Of a DNA stretch of 64,000 nucleotides, positions 1 through 15,301 are shown piece after piece. Each line of letters opens with the position of its first letter. The stretch's first letter is position 1. The notes below the pieces were generated by a model. It was not told where the DNA came from, searched no databases, and saw only the letters and a program-made list of their open reading frames with translations. The position numbers and the translations under genes are program-made. This DNA comes from Chlorokybus atmophyticus (taxonomy: Eukaryota > Streptophyta > Chlorokybophyceae > Chlorokybales > Chlorokybaceae), in NCBI GenBank assembly GCA_009103225.1, contig RHPI01002533.1, forward strand, positions 237,836 to 301,835, given 5' to 3'.

Positions 1-911
1 GGGGGGGGGAGAGCATGCATGGCACGGCACACGCACTACACACCCCAAACACCACGCCAACCCTCTGCTCTGCTATAGGTGACACCCGTTGATGCCCTCT
101 ACGCACTTGCATTCACGGAGAGTAGACTAGCGCCCCTATAGGCTAGAGGTGGTGGTGAGGGTGGCGTGTGACTCAAGTTGGGTGCTGTGGGTGTTATGTT
201 TGTGCGCTTGGCATAGAGTATTTGATCATGGATTCCCATACCCTGTGCAACGGCAAACAGTGCACGGCGAGGACGTTGAGGTTGGCCGGGTGACATTGGC
301 AATTCATTGTGTTGCGAGCGACTGGCGATTGGGTGGTACTGTTGGCATAAGCAAGTGTATAAAGATGCAAGGGGAACTCGCACATTATGTGCCTGAGACT
401 CAGCGAGCAGCGGCCTGCCCATATGTCACTCACCCAGCATTGCGGCAAACTTAGCAACAGGCGAGGATGAACAGCAGTAGGCAGATCAGTGGATGAGCAT
501 CACAACACAACTCTACTGCAGCAGCCAGACTGGCATCATGTCATGAGTCGTGCATGTGCGAGTTAAGGGGAGTGACCGAAATTAGCTGAACCAGCATGCA
601 GTTGCCCAATGACTGCAGCTGTGCATCTCTCTCGTTACTAGTACAGCAACATCGTCACACATAGCTACGTACTGTCATCCATGCCTATTACATCGTGTGC
701 ATACATGGAACAAGGTGAGCAAGTTGTGCGCTTGTGCACGTCTGAGCACTTGCGATGTGGCCTCTTAGCAGTTAGCACCCAGCACACGAAACTTGCATGC
801 ATGACAGGCAGATGGAGGTAATGGTGGACACGCATGAAGCGGCGCAGTTATACTAATGCAGCCAATTTTCACGCAGGCACTTGCACAAACACATATACAG
901 AGCCACGCTAT
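1..911. other. Intergenic, no supported gene
   Basis: I see no recognisable coding exon here. The short open frames on both strands overlap each other and show no known family. The window opens with nine G residues, which may be the edge of a poly-G run like the one flanking the assembly gap near 10.2 kb. The segment lies just beyond the stop of the kinase gene on the minus strand and probably holds its 3' UTR. Confidence 0.5.
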
Positions 912-3900
912 CTACTTGAATGTTGCCCAACTACCATCAACTCCATTCCCGAACGGATCAGTCATTGAGCGCCGATGCCGACCAGCAGAAGTGGGCGTGC
1001 CGCGATTGCTGCTGGGCGAGCCTTGATAAGGACTTTGAGACTCGAGCAGCGAGCGCGTATGCTCGTGGTGAACTGCGGGCGTTGTCTCAGGCAATGTTGG
1101 CAGCGTTTTCTTGGGCGAATCCCCAAATGTCGCCCAGCCATCAGGTCCTCGCGGGGGCGTGTTTGGGTTGGACAGGCTGTATGGCTGATCGGGCGCCTTT
1201 ATGGCCAGCGCATCGTTGTCCAGCAAGTCTCCTCGTGAGCGCGTGAGTGGAGTGTGTGGTGACCCGCGCGGCGAAAAGGAGGCAACATCATTGAGGCTTC
1301 CGCGGGAAGAAGTGCGCGCGTGGGCCATGTCAGACCCGCAGCTTGGGCTTCGCATTGATATCATCGCTGGAGGAGAGCCGACCGCGCTAGCGCCAGCTGG
1401 CCAGCTGCTGCCATTGCCAGTGCCGTCGTCGAGCGACCCAGAGCTCGCAGCCTGATGCAGCTGACTCGTGACAACCGTATTGTTGGTAATAGTGAGGTTG
1501 TGTATCTGCCTGGCTTGCTCGTTGACCACTTCCGTCAGAGACTTCAGACGTTGCGCGAGCTCGTTCCGCTCCTGCGTCACCTGCTGCAGCTGAGCCCTGA
1601 GCTGCTCCAACTCGGGGAGCGGTTCTTTTGAAGGCGGGATCTCCGCGCTCGTACTGCGCAACACTCTCGGCGAGTGCGCGGAAGCCGTTACAGCCTGTTG
1701 ATGAGCACCAGCAGCTCCTGGTGCTGTCGGCACAAACAGCGAGCTCAACTCGGCCATACCGGTCGGCACCGCCGCTGTAGCAGCAGCAGCAGCAGCGCCG
1801 GGTGCCGGCTGCGTCCGCAGCGCCGCGGCAGCGCCTTGAGCATCAAACAACCCGAACTTGGCTGCGCCGTGCCCTGATTGTGGGGTGCGGGTGGGATCGC
1901 TGCCGCTTCTTGCTTTCTCTGCAGCAGCCGCTGCGGCCGCCAGGGCGCTGTTGTACACGGCTGCCGAAGCTGGCTTGCCCTGGGCCGCCACGGCTGCTGG
2001 GGCCATCCTGGCCTGCACGGGTGAAGCCGTCGGTGTTTGAGCGGGAGTTGCGCGCGGAGGAGGAGATGTTGCTGTCTGTAGTGTTGAAGGCGCGATTGCA
2101 GCGGGAGGCTGAACAGTAGGCAGAGCTGCTGAAGGTTGCGCAGCGGAAACTCCTGTCAACGCTGCCACCCGATGGGACACCTGTGTGCAAGAGGGTGTGG
2201 TTGGTATTCAGAGTGTGTTGATGCGCACAAACCACCACAGTGTGAGCGGCAAAGGGGTTAGCAAACACCAGGAGCCCATATGGTAAACATATGGTTACCG
2301 CAAAGATGTCAGGACGGTGCGTGGAATTTAGTGTCAGCATGCTTTTGAGAAGGTCCATCATCCCCTGTGAGTACGCAGGGCTCAGGGGTATGCGATAATT
2401 GCCGTTGAGCACTTGCAGCTTGGATTCGCCGTCAAAGGCGGATGTCAGGTACATTAATCTGTACAGCAGGCAACCGAGCGCCTGCAAACAACAACCCATC
2501 AGCTGTGAACATCATATCACAAATACGTTCGCCATGAAAGTCAATTGCGCTGCATGATCCAACCACATGCCTTGTGAAAAACGAGACAGCAAGGAGAAGC
2601 TTACCCAGATATCTACTTTTTCTGTGACTGGCTCGCGCCTGTACAAATCCCACATCTGGAGGAAGACAACAAGTTAATCGACAAGCAGGCCAGGACACAC
2701 AACGCCAGCCAAGAACACCTCAGGTACACACCTCAGGTGCGCGATAGGCTGGTGTGGTGTTCTTGCGTATGGCATCCTCCGCAGCTGCAATCTCAGCAGG
2801 AGAGTCATATCGCCCCGAGCGTGTGGTGCTACTGCCAAAATCGCACAGCTTCCAGGTCCCCTCCTGTAGCAACACGTTCTCCACCTTCAAGTCCCTGAAC
2901 ACAAAATGTGGCTTTGACACACGGGTTAACACAGCGCGCTAGCTGATTAATATGTGTTGTTGAACTCGCATGTCATTTGCCCATGCATCTTTCACTGCAG
3001 CAAGGCAGGCAACCAGTGCAAGGCCAATGCAACTTGCTGACCTGTGTGCGATTGGGGGTGACTGGCGATGCATGTGCTCCACTGCCGCGCACACGGACTT
3101 GAAGATGGCCAAAATCTGCAAGCAGAGCATGTCGCGTCAGCATCCTGCCATGATGTTGGCGCCACGTAAACATTCAGGACTCACGCCTCTGCAACCTGCT
3201 TACGTAAGAAAGCTAACGCGCTAATGGAAGCACCTGCGGCTCAGTGAAGCGCGTGCCCTTGTTAGCGATGTCAACAAGGCTTTTGGGGCAGTACTCCATC
3301 AACAAGTATAGCTCCTGCTTCTGGTCAGGAGCCTGCAGATACTGCTTCGCGTACAGAGTGATGATGTTTGGATGCCCCTGCACACCAAGAATACTATATT
3401 ACCAAGTGAAAGGTCTTCACTATGCAGGAGTGTTGACATGGAGACAACTGCATGCTACTTTTGCCAAGTGGTATCAAGAACCTGTGAGAACACGCGTGTG
3501 ACCAGCTTGTCTGTGTGCTGCTATACTTCAGCTGTTGCAACTGCCTACCTGAAGCTGCTCCAGGACTTTGACCTCCTGCAAAGCCTGCGCCATTGCGTCA
3601 TCGTCATAGTTTTTATCTACCACCACATACTTGAGTGCGTACGTCCGCCCAGCCAAGTCCTTCGCCATGTACACAAAAGAAAAGCCCCCTTGCGCAATGA
3701 CATCGCGAACCTGCAGTTCCACTACCCATGCATGAGCAACATGACAATGCACGTGCAGCATGCCTTCAAGGACGCAGGCATGTATACGGAGACATCAAAC
3801 AACAGTGTATTCAACAGCTTGCCAACTGTACGCCGCTGTTGCGTACGTTTGACAAACCTGCAACTTGTCTACGCGTAAGTTGTTGTGCGACCTCCAATTT

Positions 3901-4608
3901 ACCTGACCTATCTGAAACTAATAGACTCCGACCGTTTAATATCACTAACACAGCTGCCAGTGTTCACTCTTATGAACGCAAACATTACAACACATGGCCT
4001 TCAACCAGCACCAAGGTAGTGCATTGATGGCAACCATTACGCATCTAGTGTTCCAATCAACGACAATCGGCTGTGAGCACTTGACAAGTGCAATGACATT
4101 GCAGTAGTAGTACAGGTTGGCTGCATTGTTAATTATAAGTACGCGATGACACTGGTTGTCACACAAGGTCAAATGACATCAGAACGTGTTGTAGGCATGT
4201 GTGCAGGTTGTTGATTACAGCCACCGCGAGCACTAGGTTGGCAGGAAACTGGCAGACACTACATCAGCAGTGAAACAGGACACTAACGACCAACGATATT
4301 CAAGTGCAAAAATAAGCGCGCCGGGTCTGGCGCGCGCAATTGTGCATGCAAGCAAGCTGTAGCCTGAATTACGGTGGATGAAGAGCAATGCAGAAGTGGA
4401 CTGGAAACTAAACGACTTGCAGTAAGTATTCCGCAGAGCACAGAACCAGCCGCGGAAGTACAAGCAGCACAATTGAGGAAGCACACACGTTGCAATGCCT
4501 GACCTGCACCCTGTAGCTCCCAACATCCACAGTCTTGCCGACCAAGCTGAACCCAGACGACGCGGTGTCGCCCACGAGACCCTGCTTCAGCTTCTTGAGC
4601 CGCCACAT
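912..4608 (-). CDS. AAK1/NAK-family Ser/Thr protein kinase (clathrin-adaptor kinase type)
   Basis: Eight exons join in phase: 4504-4608, 3549-3710, 3234-3377, 3042-3115, 2732-2894, 2605-2655, 2299-2481 and 912-2180, giving 716 residues. The start at 4608 (MWRLKKLKQG) fits plant relatives that also begin MWR. Visible kinase parts are the glycine loop (IAQGGFSFVY), the ATP lysine (YALKYV), the catalytic HRDLKVEN formed across a splice, the DFG (LCDFGSS), and the APEMWDLY...DIWALGCLLY signature typical of the NAK family (AAK1, GAK, BIKE, Ark1/Prk1). After about residue 294 follow an Ala/Pro-rich tail, a coiled coil (LEQLRAQLQQVTQERNEL) and a C-terminal DPF motif, which in the family binds AP2 appendages. 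Known role of the family: phosphorylating adaptor subunits in clathrin-mediated endocytosis. The role here is inferred; the kinase call is firm. Confidence 0.93.
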
Positions 4609-4715
4609 GGCGGCGCCGACGGAGCCGTCCTCACACACACGCTGGCACTGAACGACGAGTGTGCCTCCACAAGCGCAAGTGCACTCGCTACCAATCTAGT
4701 GCTGACTGAGCAACA

Positions 4716-4769
4716 ATGGCTAAGGTCAACAAGCAGACGGCGGAAGCAGAGGCACCAGCCGGCAGGTCG
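4716..4769 (+). CDS. Possible first exon of an unidentified divergent gene
   Basis: An ATG at 4716 opens 18 codons (MAKVNKQTAEAEAPAGRS) ending at a good donor, GTGAGT, at 4770. It sits 107 bases upstream of the kinase start in divergent orientation. I could not find a convincing second exon before ABCI10, so this may be a short transcript or chance. No family is recognised. Confidence 0.2.
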
Positions 4770-5004
4770 GTGAGTTGCTCTCCCCTCCTGCCCTGCCGCC
4801 GCCGCCGCCCTGCGCTGGACAGCTGTCAAGCTACGCACCAGATGGCGCCAACTGTGTTCTTGTGCGTCTGCTTGCTGACTTTTTGTTTGCCACATCGGCG
4901 TTTCGCTGTAACTTGATGGCAAACGGCGGATGGCGAGCAAGTCAGCGACACTTTCCGCCGGTTATGCGTTTGGTCCATCAATTGCCGCGAAACGCTGACG
5001 TGCG

Positions 5005-5057
5005 GTAACTCCACATCAGATCAGTCTTGACTGCAGACTGATCTGATGTGGAGTTAC
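5005..5057. repeat. Perfect 23-bp inverted repeat, 7-nt loop
   Basis: Arms 5005-5027 and 5035-5057 are exact reverse complements (left arm starts GTAACTCCACATC) around the loop TGACTGC. It lies in the kinase-ABCI10 spacer. It could be a foldback mini-element, a small-RNA precursor or a terminator-like hairpin; the sequence does not decide. Confidence 0.85.
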
Positions 5058-5831
5058 AGAGACTTGACCCACAACGCTTGAAGATGCAATCCTCATCAAT
5101 CTGGTTATGTTGGTTCCAAGCGAAAACGACCCCCCTCCACAATTTGAATTTAAAGTGAGACAACAGTTCAATACATTGCGTCCATTGGCAGGGAGTTGTG
5201 ATAAAGGTGAGTTTGCCAACGCGAGCGTAGTTTAGCGATTGCGGTCACGTCGAGGGTCAGGCTAAGCGATGCAAATAACGTGGCAAAGCAGTCATTACAT
5301 GATGATAATGCGTTACATGCACTATCAGAACATGTTGATGACAGATTTGATTCACACCAACTACTATGTGAGACGATCCGTAATGATAGGCCTAGAGCAA
5401 AACCACTTCTCTAAGTTCAAAGTTAAACTGCAGTTGAAATTGCTGTAGCATACTATATGATGGGCATGTTGATGCTCAAACCACGACTTGTTCAATGGTG
5501 CTTCTTTTGTGAAGTGAGTTGTGGTTGCACATGCATGTACACAAAGGATATTAAGCCTCGTATGCTGGCAAGGAGTGTCAATCACAATTATGCACATGGT
5601 GGCATTCACAACCCACCCATACATGATATGCTATATAATTCCCCACCAGGCAATACCACCTACACTACTACTCGCCTTCCCTGTTAGTCACGATATGCCA
5701 TAAACCTTACCATCATATACGCTTTCATGCACACGATGTTGTGTGAGAAACTCAGCACCAAGAGCAACTCCAACACGAAAGCAAAGCAACTGTGACCGCT
5801 TGGCCTACGCATGCTACAAATGCGTGGACTT

Positions 5832-7733
5832 TTAAAGACTCGCCATCTGCAACTGCTGTATGTGACGATCAACAATGGCGGGATGTCCGTACACCTGAAT
5901 CTTGCCATTTTCCATGTAGGCCGCGCCGTCAGCCCACTTGAGCTCCTCCAAGCGATGGGTGATCCACAGCGCTGTCACATGCTTGCGAGTGACCAAACTC
6001 TTCACTGAGTCCAGAACAGTAGCCTGCAAGAAGAGAACTCCTACGGTGTCTGTGTGTGTCCAAAGACGAAACTGTGCGAGAAGAAACACACCTGGTCTGC
6101 GTCATCAAGGTAGGTGGTGAGCTCATCCAGCAGCAGTATATCCGGCCTCTCTGCCAACGCACCAGCAATGGCCACCCGCTGTTTCTGGCCTCCACTCAAT
6201 GTTGATATTGGCCTCTGCAAATACATGGCCAGTTAGTCGAGCACGGCAATGTAGACACGCACTGCTCCGAATGCAGTGTATGTATATAATGCTTTTAACG
6301 CACTTGTGCGTACTCGCTCATGCCAACAGCAGCAAGTGCTTCTTCAACACGGTTCGCAATTTCTGCATCAGGGTACTGGTGAGCACCCAAGCCAAACGCC
6401 ACATCCACCGCGGCCGTCGGCATAACCACCTGTCAAAGCGGAAAGTTACCCATACACCCCAAGGCATAGCACAAGCGGCTATGTTCAGATACTCATCAGT
6501 ACTGCAAGGAGCTTGCATGCAAGAGCAGCAGATAGTCCATTGCAATGCTTGCCTGGTGGTCTGGGTTCTGAAACACAAAGCTGTAGGATCCGCTCAGCGA
6601 TATCCTGCCTGCGTCCGGTTTGATGAGGCTTGCAAGCGTCTGCAGCAGAAGTACACTGAGCACCGATAACCAATTTCGCACGCAATGGCAACGGGATGGT
6701 GATCTGACCTTGAGAAGTGTTGACTTGCCGCACCCGTTGGGTCCGAGCAGCATCCAGAAGCATCCCTTTGGCACTTGCAGAGAGCAATCCTGTTGGTGTG
6801 AGCAGTGGAAATTTAGCGAGCTGGAACATTTGGCAGCGATGACTGTGACCAGCTCATTGAAACTCTGAACTACGCTGGTCACTACAACAACAACGTGTGC
6901 ACCAGTTTCATCAAGCTGTGCCATTCAGATGTTACGCATCGCGCTGTCTTGTGGCTCTCGCCGCTGAGCAATCTACAAGCTGACGAGGAAAGCCCCAATC
7001 CAATCACTGTTTGCATCAAGAAGAAAGGCTGGGTTGAAGTCTATAGTATAGACTCTATACGAAGTAGTCATGAACGCGCGTCCTCACAGTGTGCTAGATT
7101 ACTTGTTGCTGATGTTTTTGTTTTTTTTTTTCTTTTTTCAGCCTAGGCAACTGCTGGCATGGCTGGCAGCAGAACTGCATTGTCTATGTGTTACTGCATA
7201 GTTCGCAATGCCGGCTATTCAACCTGGATTCTCTCCATGCTTAAAAGGAGTGAGTGGCTCTCACCCACTCGAACAATTGCTACAACCCTCACCACCAAGC
7301 ACAGCAACAGCAGCTGGCCCGCTCAGTCAGATTGTCTCGTTGAGATTCATGCTGCAAACACAACCAGCCATCCGTGCGGGCGGTCTCTTTCCCAGCAACC
7401 CCTCGCACGCACCTGGATGATGGTGCGCCTGCCATGGCCCTTGCCCACCGACACAGTCAAATCCTCTACAGCGATGGCGCTGCCACTACCGCTGCCGCTG
7501 ATGTGCTGCTGCTGCTGGCAGGAAGCGCTGGCCCACCCACTTCGCCTGCACCGCCTCAATGGCCTGCTGCTGAGACTAAGTTCAGCGTGCGTCCTGCCAC
7601 TCCTACTGCTCTTGTGTGGTATGGCCTGGCCAAGTGCCGACTGCGGCAGCGAGGCAGCGCCAAACGAAGACGACGAGCAGCCCGCCCACGTGGCCGCCGC
7701 CGCAACGCCACCGCCGCCGCCGACAGCCCGCAT
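5832..7733 (-). CDS. ABCI10: Plastid ECF-type ABC transporter ATPase, ABCI10-like
   Basis: Six exons join in phase: 7413-7733, 6709-6789, 6553-6639, 6304-6429, 6092-6214 and 5832-6023, giving 309 residues. The first exon encodes an Ala/Ser/Gly/Arg-rich N-terminus that looks like a chloroplast transit peptide. It is followed by the start of the ATPase fold ([11 protein letters not shown]). Visible motifs are Walker A (GPNGCGKST), the Q-loop (FVFQNPDHQ), the signature (LSGGQKQR), Walker B (ILLLDE), the D-loop region and the H-loop (WITHRLEEL). The strings [14 protein letters not shown] and [19 protein letters not shown] match the plant ABCI10/NAP14 group, related to bacterial CbiO/EcfA ATPases. 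The family works with membrane ECF components in plastid import of an undetermined metal or vitamin. Intron 6430-6552 has a GC donor. All catalytic residues are present. Confidence 0.93.
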
Positions 7734-8501
7734 GGGTCGACTTCGTGCACACCTGAGCGGCCTGCCTGCTCGGCTAAGCCTAAGCTTTCAAGCCATTGAG
7801 CTCAAAGGCTGTTGCATGCACCCGTGCAGCCTTCAGTGCATGGGCTACCGAGATCAGGGTCGGTAATTCTGGAGTGCACACACCACAAACAAGATGGTTG
7901 CATGCCTGTGTGCGAGTTCATCGTGTGGAGCGGACTTGAAGAGCTACAATAAGCAGCGTCGCTGCTTGTGATGGTGTGTAGCAGTGCTTGGCTGAGAGGT
8001 CAGCCCATCCAGCTGCGCGCGCGGCTGAAGGGAAGACACTGTGCAGGCATGCAGCTTCACTCTTCTTTAGAAGCCAGCCAGATACTAAGCAGCGAAGCAC
8101 CCATGTTCATGTCACCAGCGCCACAACCAATCACACCCACCCACCCACGCGCGCGCAAGTCCATGCGCATAACCAGCGCACATACACATGCGCATGCAAA
8201 CACACGCGCCAGAGCAGCCCACAAGTGTCTTCAGGCCAAAAGGGCCAATGCATGTTGTGCTTGTGGTTGGACCCGATTGCGCTTGCGCAAGCAACCAACA
8301 GCTGCTGTGCACAGTTGACAGTGTCACATGGACCTCACCACGTTTATAAACAAGGCATAGCATGGCTGTCCAACAACGCAGCTACCACTAGCAGTGGAAG
8401 CCAACAAGTGTTGTACAGTTTGGGAAGGTTGCATCAACAAGCCGTGACGACATGGGCGGGAGTGCAAAATGGATACTGGTTGCACGTGCAACTGGAAGTT
8501 C
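7734..8501. other. Intergenic: ABCI10 5' side and KDO8P synthase 3' side
   Basis: No supported gene. It should hold the ABCI10 promoter and the KDO8P synthase 3' UTR. The stretch around 8140-8220 is rich in alternating CA/CG steps. Overlapping open frames on the plus strand have no recognisable content. Confidence 0.5.
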
Positions 8502-11269
<2,768 letters not shown>

Positions 11270-12640
11270 CTTGAAAGTGGAGAGCACTGTGCGATCCCTA
11301 AACCCTAATGCAGCAAAACAAGGCGCAGCAGTGCGCAGAGCTGAAGCAGAAGCAAGCACCGAGAGAGGCTATACACGAGCAAACGCAGGCGGCGGCGAGG
11401 CTGCACCCCTGTGCGCACTGCTGTACTGTTGAAGTGTTGAAGCCTGGCGCAACAGTATTTTAACGCTGCAGCACAGAGCTGCGCCCCGGTGGATATCGAG
11501 AGGAATGGCGGGGGGGATATCCGCCGCGCCAGCCCGGAAACCGTTACCGCGGTGGGTAGTTTGTGCCGCGGCACCAAAGCCGTTTGTTGCCGTTTTCCAA
11601 CGTCACGTGATGTGTCGTGGCCGAAGAGAGATCTAACAGGTTATCTTCCCGGAGTGCGGAAGGTTTCTTGCAGCTCCGAGTGGTGGAGTATCGAACCAAG
11701 ACTCTCCACACAGTTTCTTGAATAGAGAGCACATATGAACATCCATACCGTATTCGTGTGAATACAAAACCACCTCATAAACAAAGTGCCTTCCTGCTTG
11801 CGTTTTATTTGTCAAGTAATTTGTTCAACATGAATTGAAATTACGTAGCATGCTACTCGCATATGTATAACAATGCGGGGCGTGCTTGCTCATGCATGTA
11901 TCATAGCAGTTATGTACTCATTAACAATAGAAAATTGCAGACAACTTTCATAAGCAACACCGACCGACTGACACTAGCTAAACATACATGCCAATGTTTG
12001 AGCTCCCCTCCCCACCCTTTGTGACACGAGCACGTATGAACAGGTGATGAGGATTGCATGCATGTCCCACGGGGTGGTGTTCATAGTATATAGATAGAGT
12101 AGGTGAGTCCGGTGGTGAGCATAATAATGGTTGTTGTTGTTGCCCACATCCTGCGTACTGATTGTGCTTCTCGCATGTCTATGCATGAGACATGGCGCGC
12201 CGCATTGTATGCACATGGTATGTTGGACACTGCACCGCTACATCTGTTGACTACCGTTGTTGCCCCTGCCCGGGTCGCGTTGTACAGGTAATTACACGTG
12301 CATGCACGTGTACAGGATATATAAAGTGCTATTGTGTTGCACGGTGTATGGGCAGTAGTAAAGGTGATTAAATAGTGAGCTTGGACATCCCGGTGGTGAA
12401 TATAAGAGTGCAACGGTGTAGTGTACATAAGAGGTATGGTACGGTGTGCGGACTGCATGCATGTTGGCTACATTGTCATGCATGCCACAATCCTTGCATA
12501 CTATACTATACTACTTGTGCGGATATACAACTCATAATGGAACTTCATGTGAGTATATACCAAACGCTGCTACGTGAACATCAAGCGCCAACATCACAAG
12601 TTGGTGCAAAGGCAAAGCGCAAGCAGCGCGGCGCAGAGCA
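11270..12640. other. Intergenic: KDO8P synthase promoter and KIN17 3' side
   Basis: Contains a telo-box-like motif CCCTAAACCCTAA at 11296-11308 and a CACGTG core near 11605. The rest is AT-richer sequence with many TGCATG steps, for example near 12055, 12300 and 12460. No supported gene. Confidence 0.55.
11296..11308 (-). promoter_or_regulatory. Telo-box-like motif upstream of KDO8P synthase
   Basis: CCCTAAACCCTAA lies 27 bases upstream of the ATG at 11269. It contains the plant telo-box core AAACCCTAA, known in promoters of growth- and translation-related plant genes. Function here is inferred from position only. Confidence 0.5.
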
Positions 12641-14615
12641 TTATTGTGCTGCAAGTTTGCAGATGTCCTCATACTCAATAGCGGTTATCACTCGCCCGTC
12701 ATAAGCACCCTTGACAATCTGCACTCGCGCCGTAAACTTCTCCATATCAACACCAAGAAGCTTGGCTTGCGAGCCCCGATATGCGCCATTCACAATGCGA
12801 ACGAGCCCGCCTATCTGTGGCAGCACTGTTTCGAGCTCGGCCTGGTCAACCTTCAGAACATGCCCACTGTCCAGCATCTTGACCTGAAACAAGGAGTAAG
12901 CGTAAGTCACACCCTATGAAAAGTCCTCTAAGCATGAAGGTGCGTTCTTAGGATGTTCACCTGTGCAACATATCTGTCTATCACCTTCTCCACCACCCCT
13001 TTCTGCTTGTAATAATCCTTCAGCGCTTTGCTCAAAACTTTAACTATGATGCCCTCTGTCAGCCAGAAGTCTCTTCGCAGCTTCTTTTCCTTGACAGACT
13101 CCTGTTCTTTCATCAACGCCTCAAGAGTGCTGAGGCCATCTCGCTTGCCGATCGAAGCAGGTTCTCGATCCTTTTCCCTCTTCAAACTGCTTTCTTCGTC
13201 CTTGGCAAAAATTGGGACTGGCTGCGCCGGCATAGAGCTCCCCGTTGTGTCTTTTCGGAAGACCGCTACAGGTGGCTTCATTGCAATCGCCACTTTCGCC
13301 GCCTCACCATCTTCACGGCGCAGTTCTGTATACGCTGGCTGGTAGACATAGCGAGGAGGACAATGGTTGATGTTTGCCAAAATGTCCCCACCCCAACAAA
13401 GCACACGTGAATGCCATGTAGTGTGTTTTTGCAACAACCGAGCACATACCTGCGCCTCCTCCTGCTTCATCGATTGTGCAGCACGCTCAGCTTGCTCCAG
13501 AACTGCCCGTGCCTGCCTCTCCTCATCTACAAGCTCGGCCTTCTGCCTCTTTGCCTTGGCCGCTTCCTGAGCAGTGATATTGATATTTACACAACAGGCA
13601 CGCTGAACTGAGCGCAGGCTTGTCTGCCTTACTAAACAAGTGCTCAGCTGTACCGAGTGAGCTGCACTCGGTACAGCACCTCACCTTGATAGCCTCCTCA
13701 GAGTCTCGGTCGATGTACGTGACAAACCATCCTTTTGGGGTCTCGTCCACAACGCATTTTCCTTCGCGACCGAGGTACTTGACGAACTCTGTCAGCGTGG
13801 TCCATTTTGTAGCGTTCATGTGAATGTGGTGCTTATCAGCAATATACTCATTCCAAACAACTGTCGCCATCACGCGTGACTTGTAGTGCGTGCGCTTGAG
13901 ATGTTCCATGAAAGTGCTTTCAAACTCTTCGCTGTACCCCTCAATAAACCGCTTGGGAGCAGATCCAAACACCTGTGCCAAACAACTAATTAGCAAGCTG
14001 TGCACGTTGCAGCAGCTCAGTTGACAACAGTCAAGGAGTTGAGTCGACCACATACTGACTCGTAATAACACACACATTGCTGACCCGGTGAACGCATTGC
14101 TCATGTGGTTGGTCGAAGCACAATTGAATGCCAACAACCACATGCTCCAAACTAGCAACTTCATACCGGCATATTTACCAACTGGCAATCAGCAATTGCT
14201 TTCTAACATGAATGGATAATTTAATGCTGTGCACTCGACACACTTGATTGTGTTGAGTTCCTGGGTATGTTGCTGGGTCTGACATGCATACAAGATATTT
14301 GAACTGATTCAAGTTAATTGTTGTGACATTGCTGGAAAACATGATGCCGAGGTAATGTAAGTACTGCACTGTGCTCCAGCTGCCACAGCATGTTTATTGT
14401 GTATGCACTGCGGACCCAGATGTAACGATGTGATCAACCGCACAGCCTACCTGCATCATGCGCTGGTGCCCTTCGGACGTGCAGTGGCACTTGAAGCCGT
14501 TCTCGTCCCGGCACTGTTTCTGGCACATCTGGCAGTACCATTTGAGCTTCTGCAGGCCCTTTGACTTGATGCGATTGGCAATAGCCTTCGGTGTCAAGAA
14601 GTCGTTCTTGCCCAT
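12641..14615 (-). CDS. KIN17: KIN17-like DNA/RNA-binding protein
   Basis: Five exons join in phase: 14451-14615, 13685-13972, 13450-13566, 12961-13338 and 12641-12883, giving 396 residues, typical for KIN17. The N-terminus MGKNDFLTPKAIANRIKSKG and the C2H2 finger CQMCQKQCRDENGFKCHC are nearly invariant in the family. The winged-helix-like region follows (EGYSEEFESTF, GWFVTYIDRD). The middle is Lys/Glu-rich. The C-terminus carries SH3-like/KOW modules (GLVRIVNGAYRGSQAKLL, VQIVKGAYDGRVI) and ends at ICKLAAQ. Family role: nuclear protein linked to pre-mRNA processing, replication and UV response. The stop is TAA at the usual family end point, which argues for the standard genetic code. Confidence 0.96.
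13647..13677. repeat. 13-bp perfect hairpin inside a KIN17 intron
   Basis: Arms 13647-13659 and 13665-13677 (GCTGTACCGAGTG and its complement) surround the 5-base loop AGCTG, within intron 13567-13684. Such a hairpin could affect splicing or be a small foldback. Confidence 0.7.
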
Positions 14616-15301
14616 CCTTACTCACTCTAACCCTAGCCCTACCTCACGTCACTGCCCTACAGGCCACACGCAGTGTGCACGCCTCTGCTCACACCAGCAT
14701 GCAAAACTCTCTGAAAATCAGCCAGAACTTGCTCACTCAAACGGCAGCAAACTTGCAAGTCACAGCGAAGGCAACCAAGTTTGAGCAGCAGTGAACATGC
14801 TGATGTCCCACTGTGCCGCTCGAAGCCAGACCTCTATGCTGCTGCCTCCGGCGGCCTCATCCCACGGCAAGCTACGGATCGCTCTTCGGTAATCAACAGC
14901 AGCTAAGGGCTTAGGCGATAGCAGCACGCACAGTTTATACCTACTATCTCCCCCGCTGACGCATCTGATGACGATCACGACCACCACCACCGCCACCGTC
15001 GCCGCGGCTCTCCCCAGGCCCAACACACGAAGCTATCTGAAAAGCCTGCTGCGGAACATGCGCGATGTCTGCTTCACGGAAGACATTTCGCTACTAGAGT
15101 TGATTTGTTTAGGTGGTGACTTCGCTGCGGCTGCAGCTGTGTGGCGGAGGCGGCGGCGGTGGCGGCGGTGGCGGAGGGTTGAGGTGGAAGCTGCGGGCGC
15201 AGGGTCAGCAGGCATGCTAAGTGGCATGCGTCCGTGAGGCTACGGTTAGGGTTAGCCCTATGGGTGACCTGGGCTGAAGTACGCCGCTGTCTTCCCCAAG
15301 C
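14616..15301. promoter_or_regulatory. Divergent promoter region of KIN17 (-) and THADA (+)
   Basis: The 686-bp spacer has a telo-box-like motif at each side: CTAACCCTAGCCCT at 14627-14640, beside the KIN17 ATG, and GGTTAGGGTTAGCCC at 15244-15258, 44 bases upstream of the THADA ATG. GGC/GGT-repeat sequence lies at 15125-15190. Minus-strand open frames at 14760-15026 and 15033-15227 have low-complexity Ala/Arg/Val content and no known family, so I do not call them genes. Confidence 0.55.

Larger units (their letters stand above)
4609..5831. other. Intergenic between kinase start and ABCI10 stop
   Basis: This stretch should hold the promoter of the minus-strand kinase and the 3' end of ABCI10. 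It contains one strong foldback (5005-5057, listed separately) and one possible plus-strand first exon (4716-4769). Nothing else convincing is seen. Confidence 0.5.

Noticed and set aside
149-457. Short open frames on both strands near the left edge as genes.
   Set aside because: They overlap one another, lack known motifs and have no consistent splice sites.
11630-11720. tRNA-like stretch on the minus strand (GGTTCGATACTCC).
   Set aside because: The T-arm stem does not pair properly and no acceptor or anticodon stem could be built.
14760-15227. A small minus-strand gene between KIN17 and THADA.
   Set aside because: Low-complexity Ala/Arg/Val content, no known family, and the stretch is better explained as a divergent promoter with GC-rich repeats.
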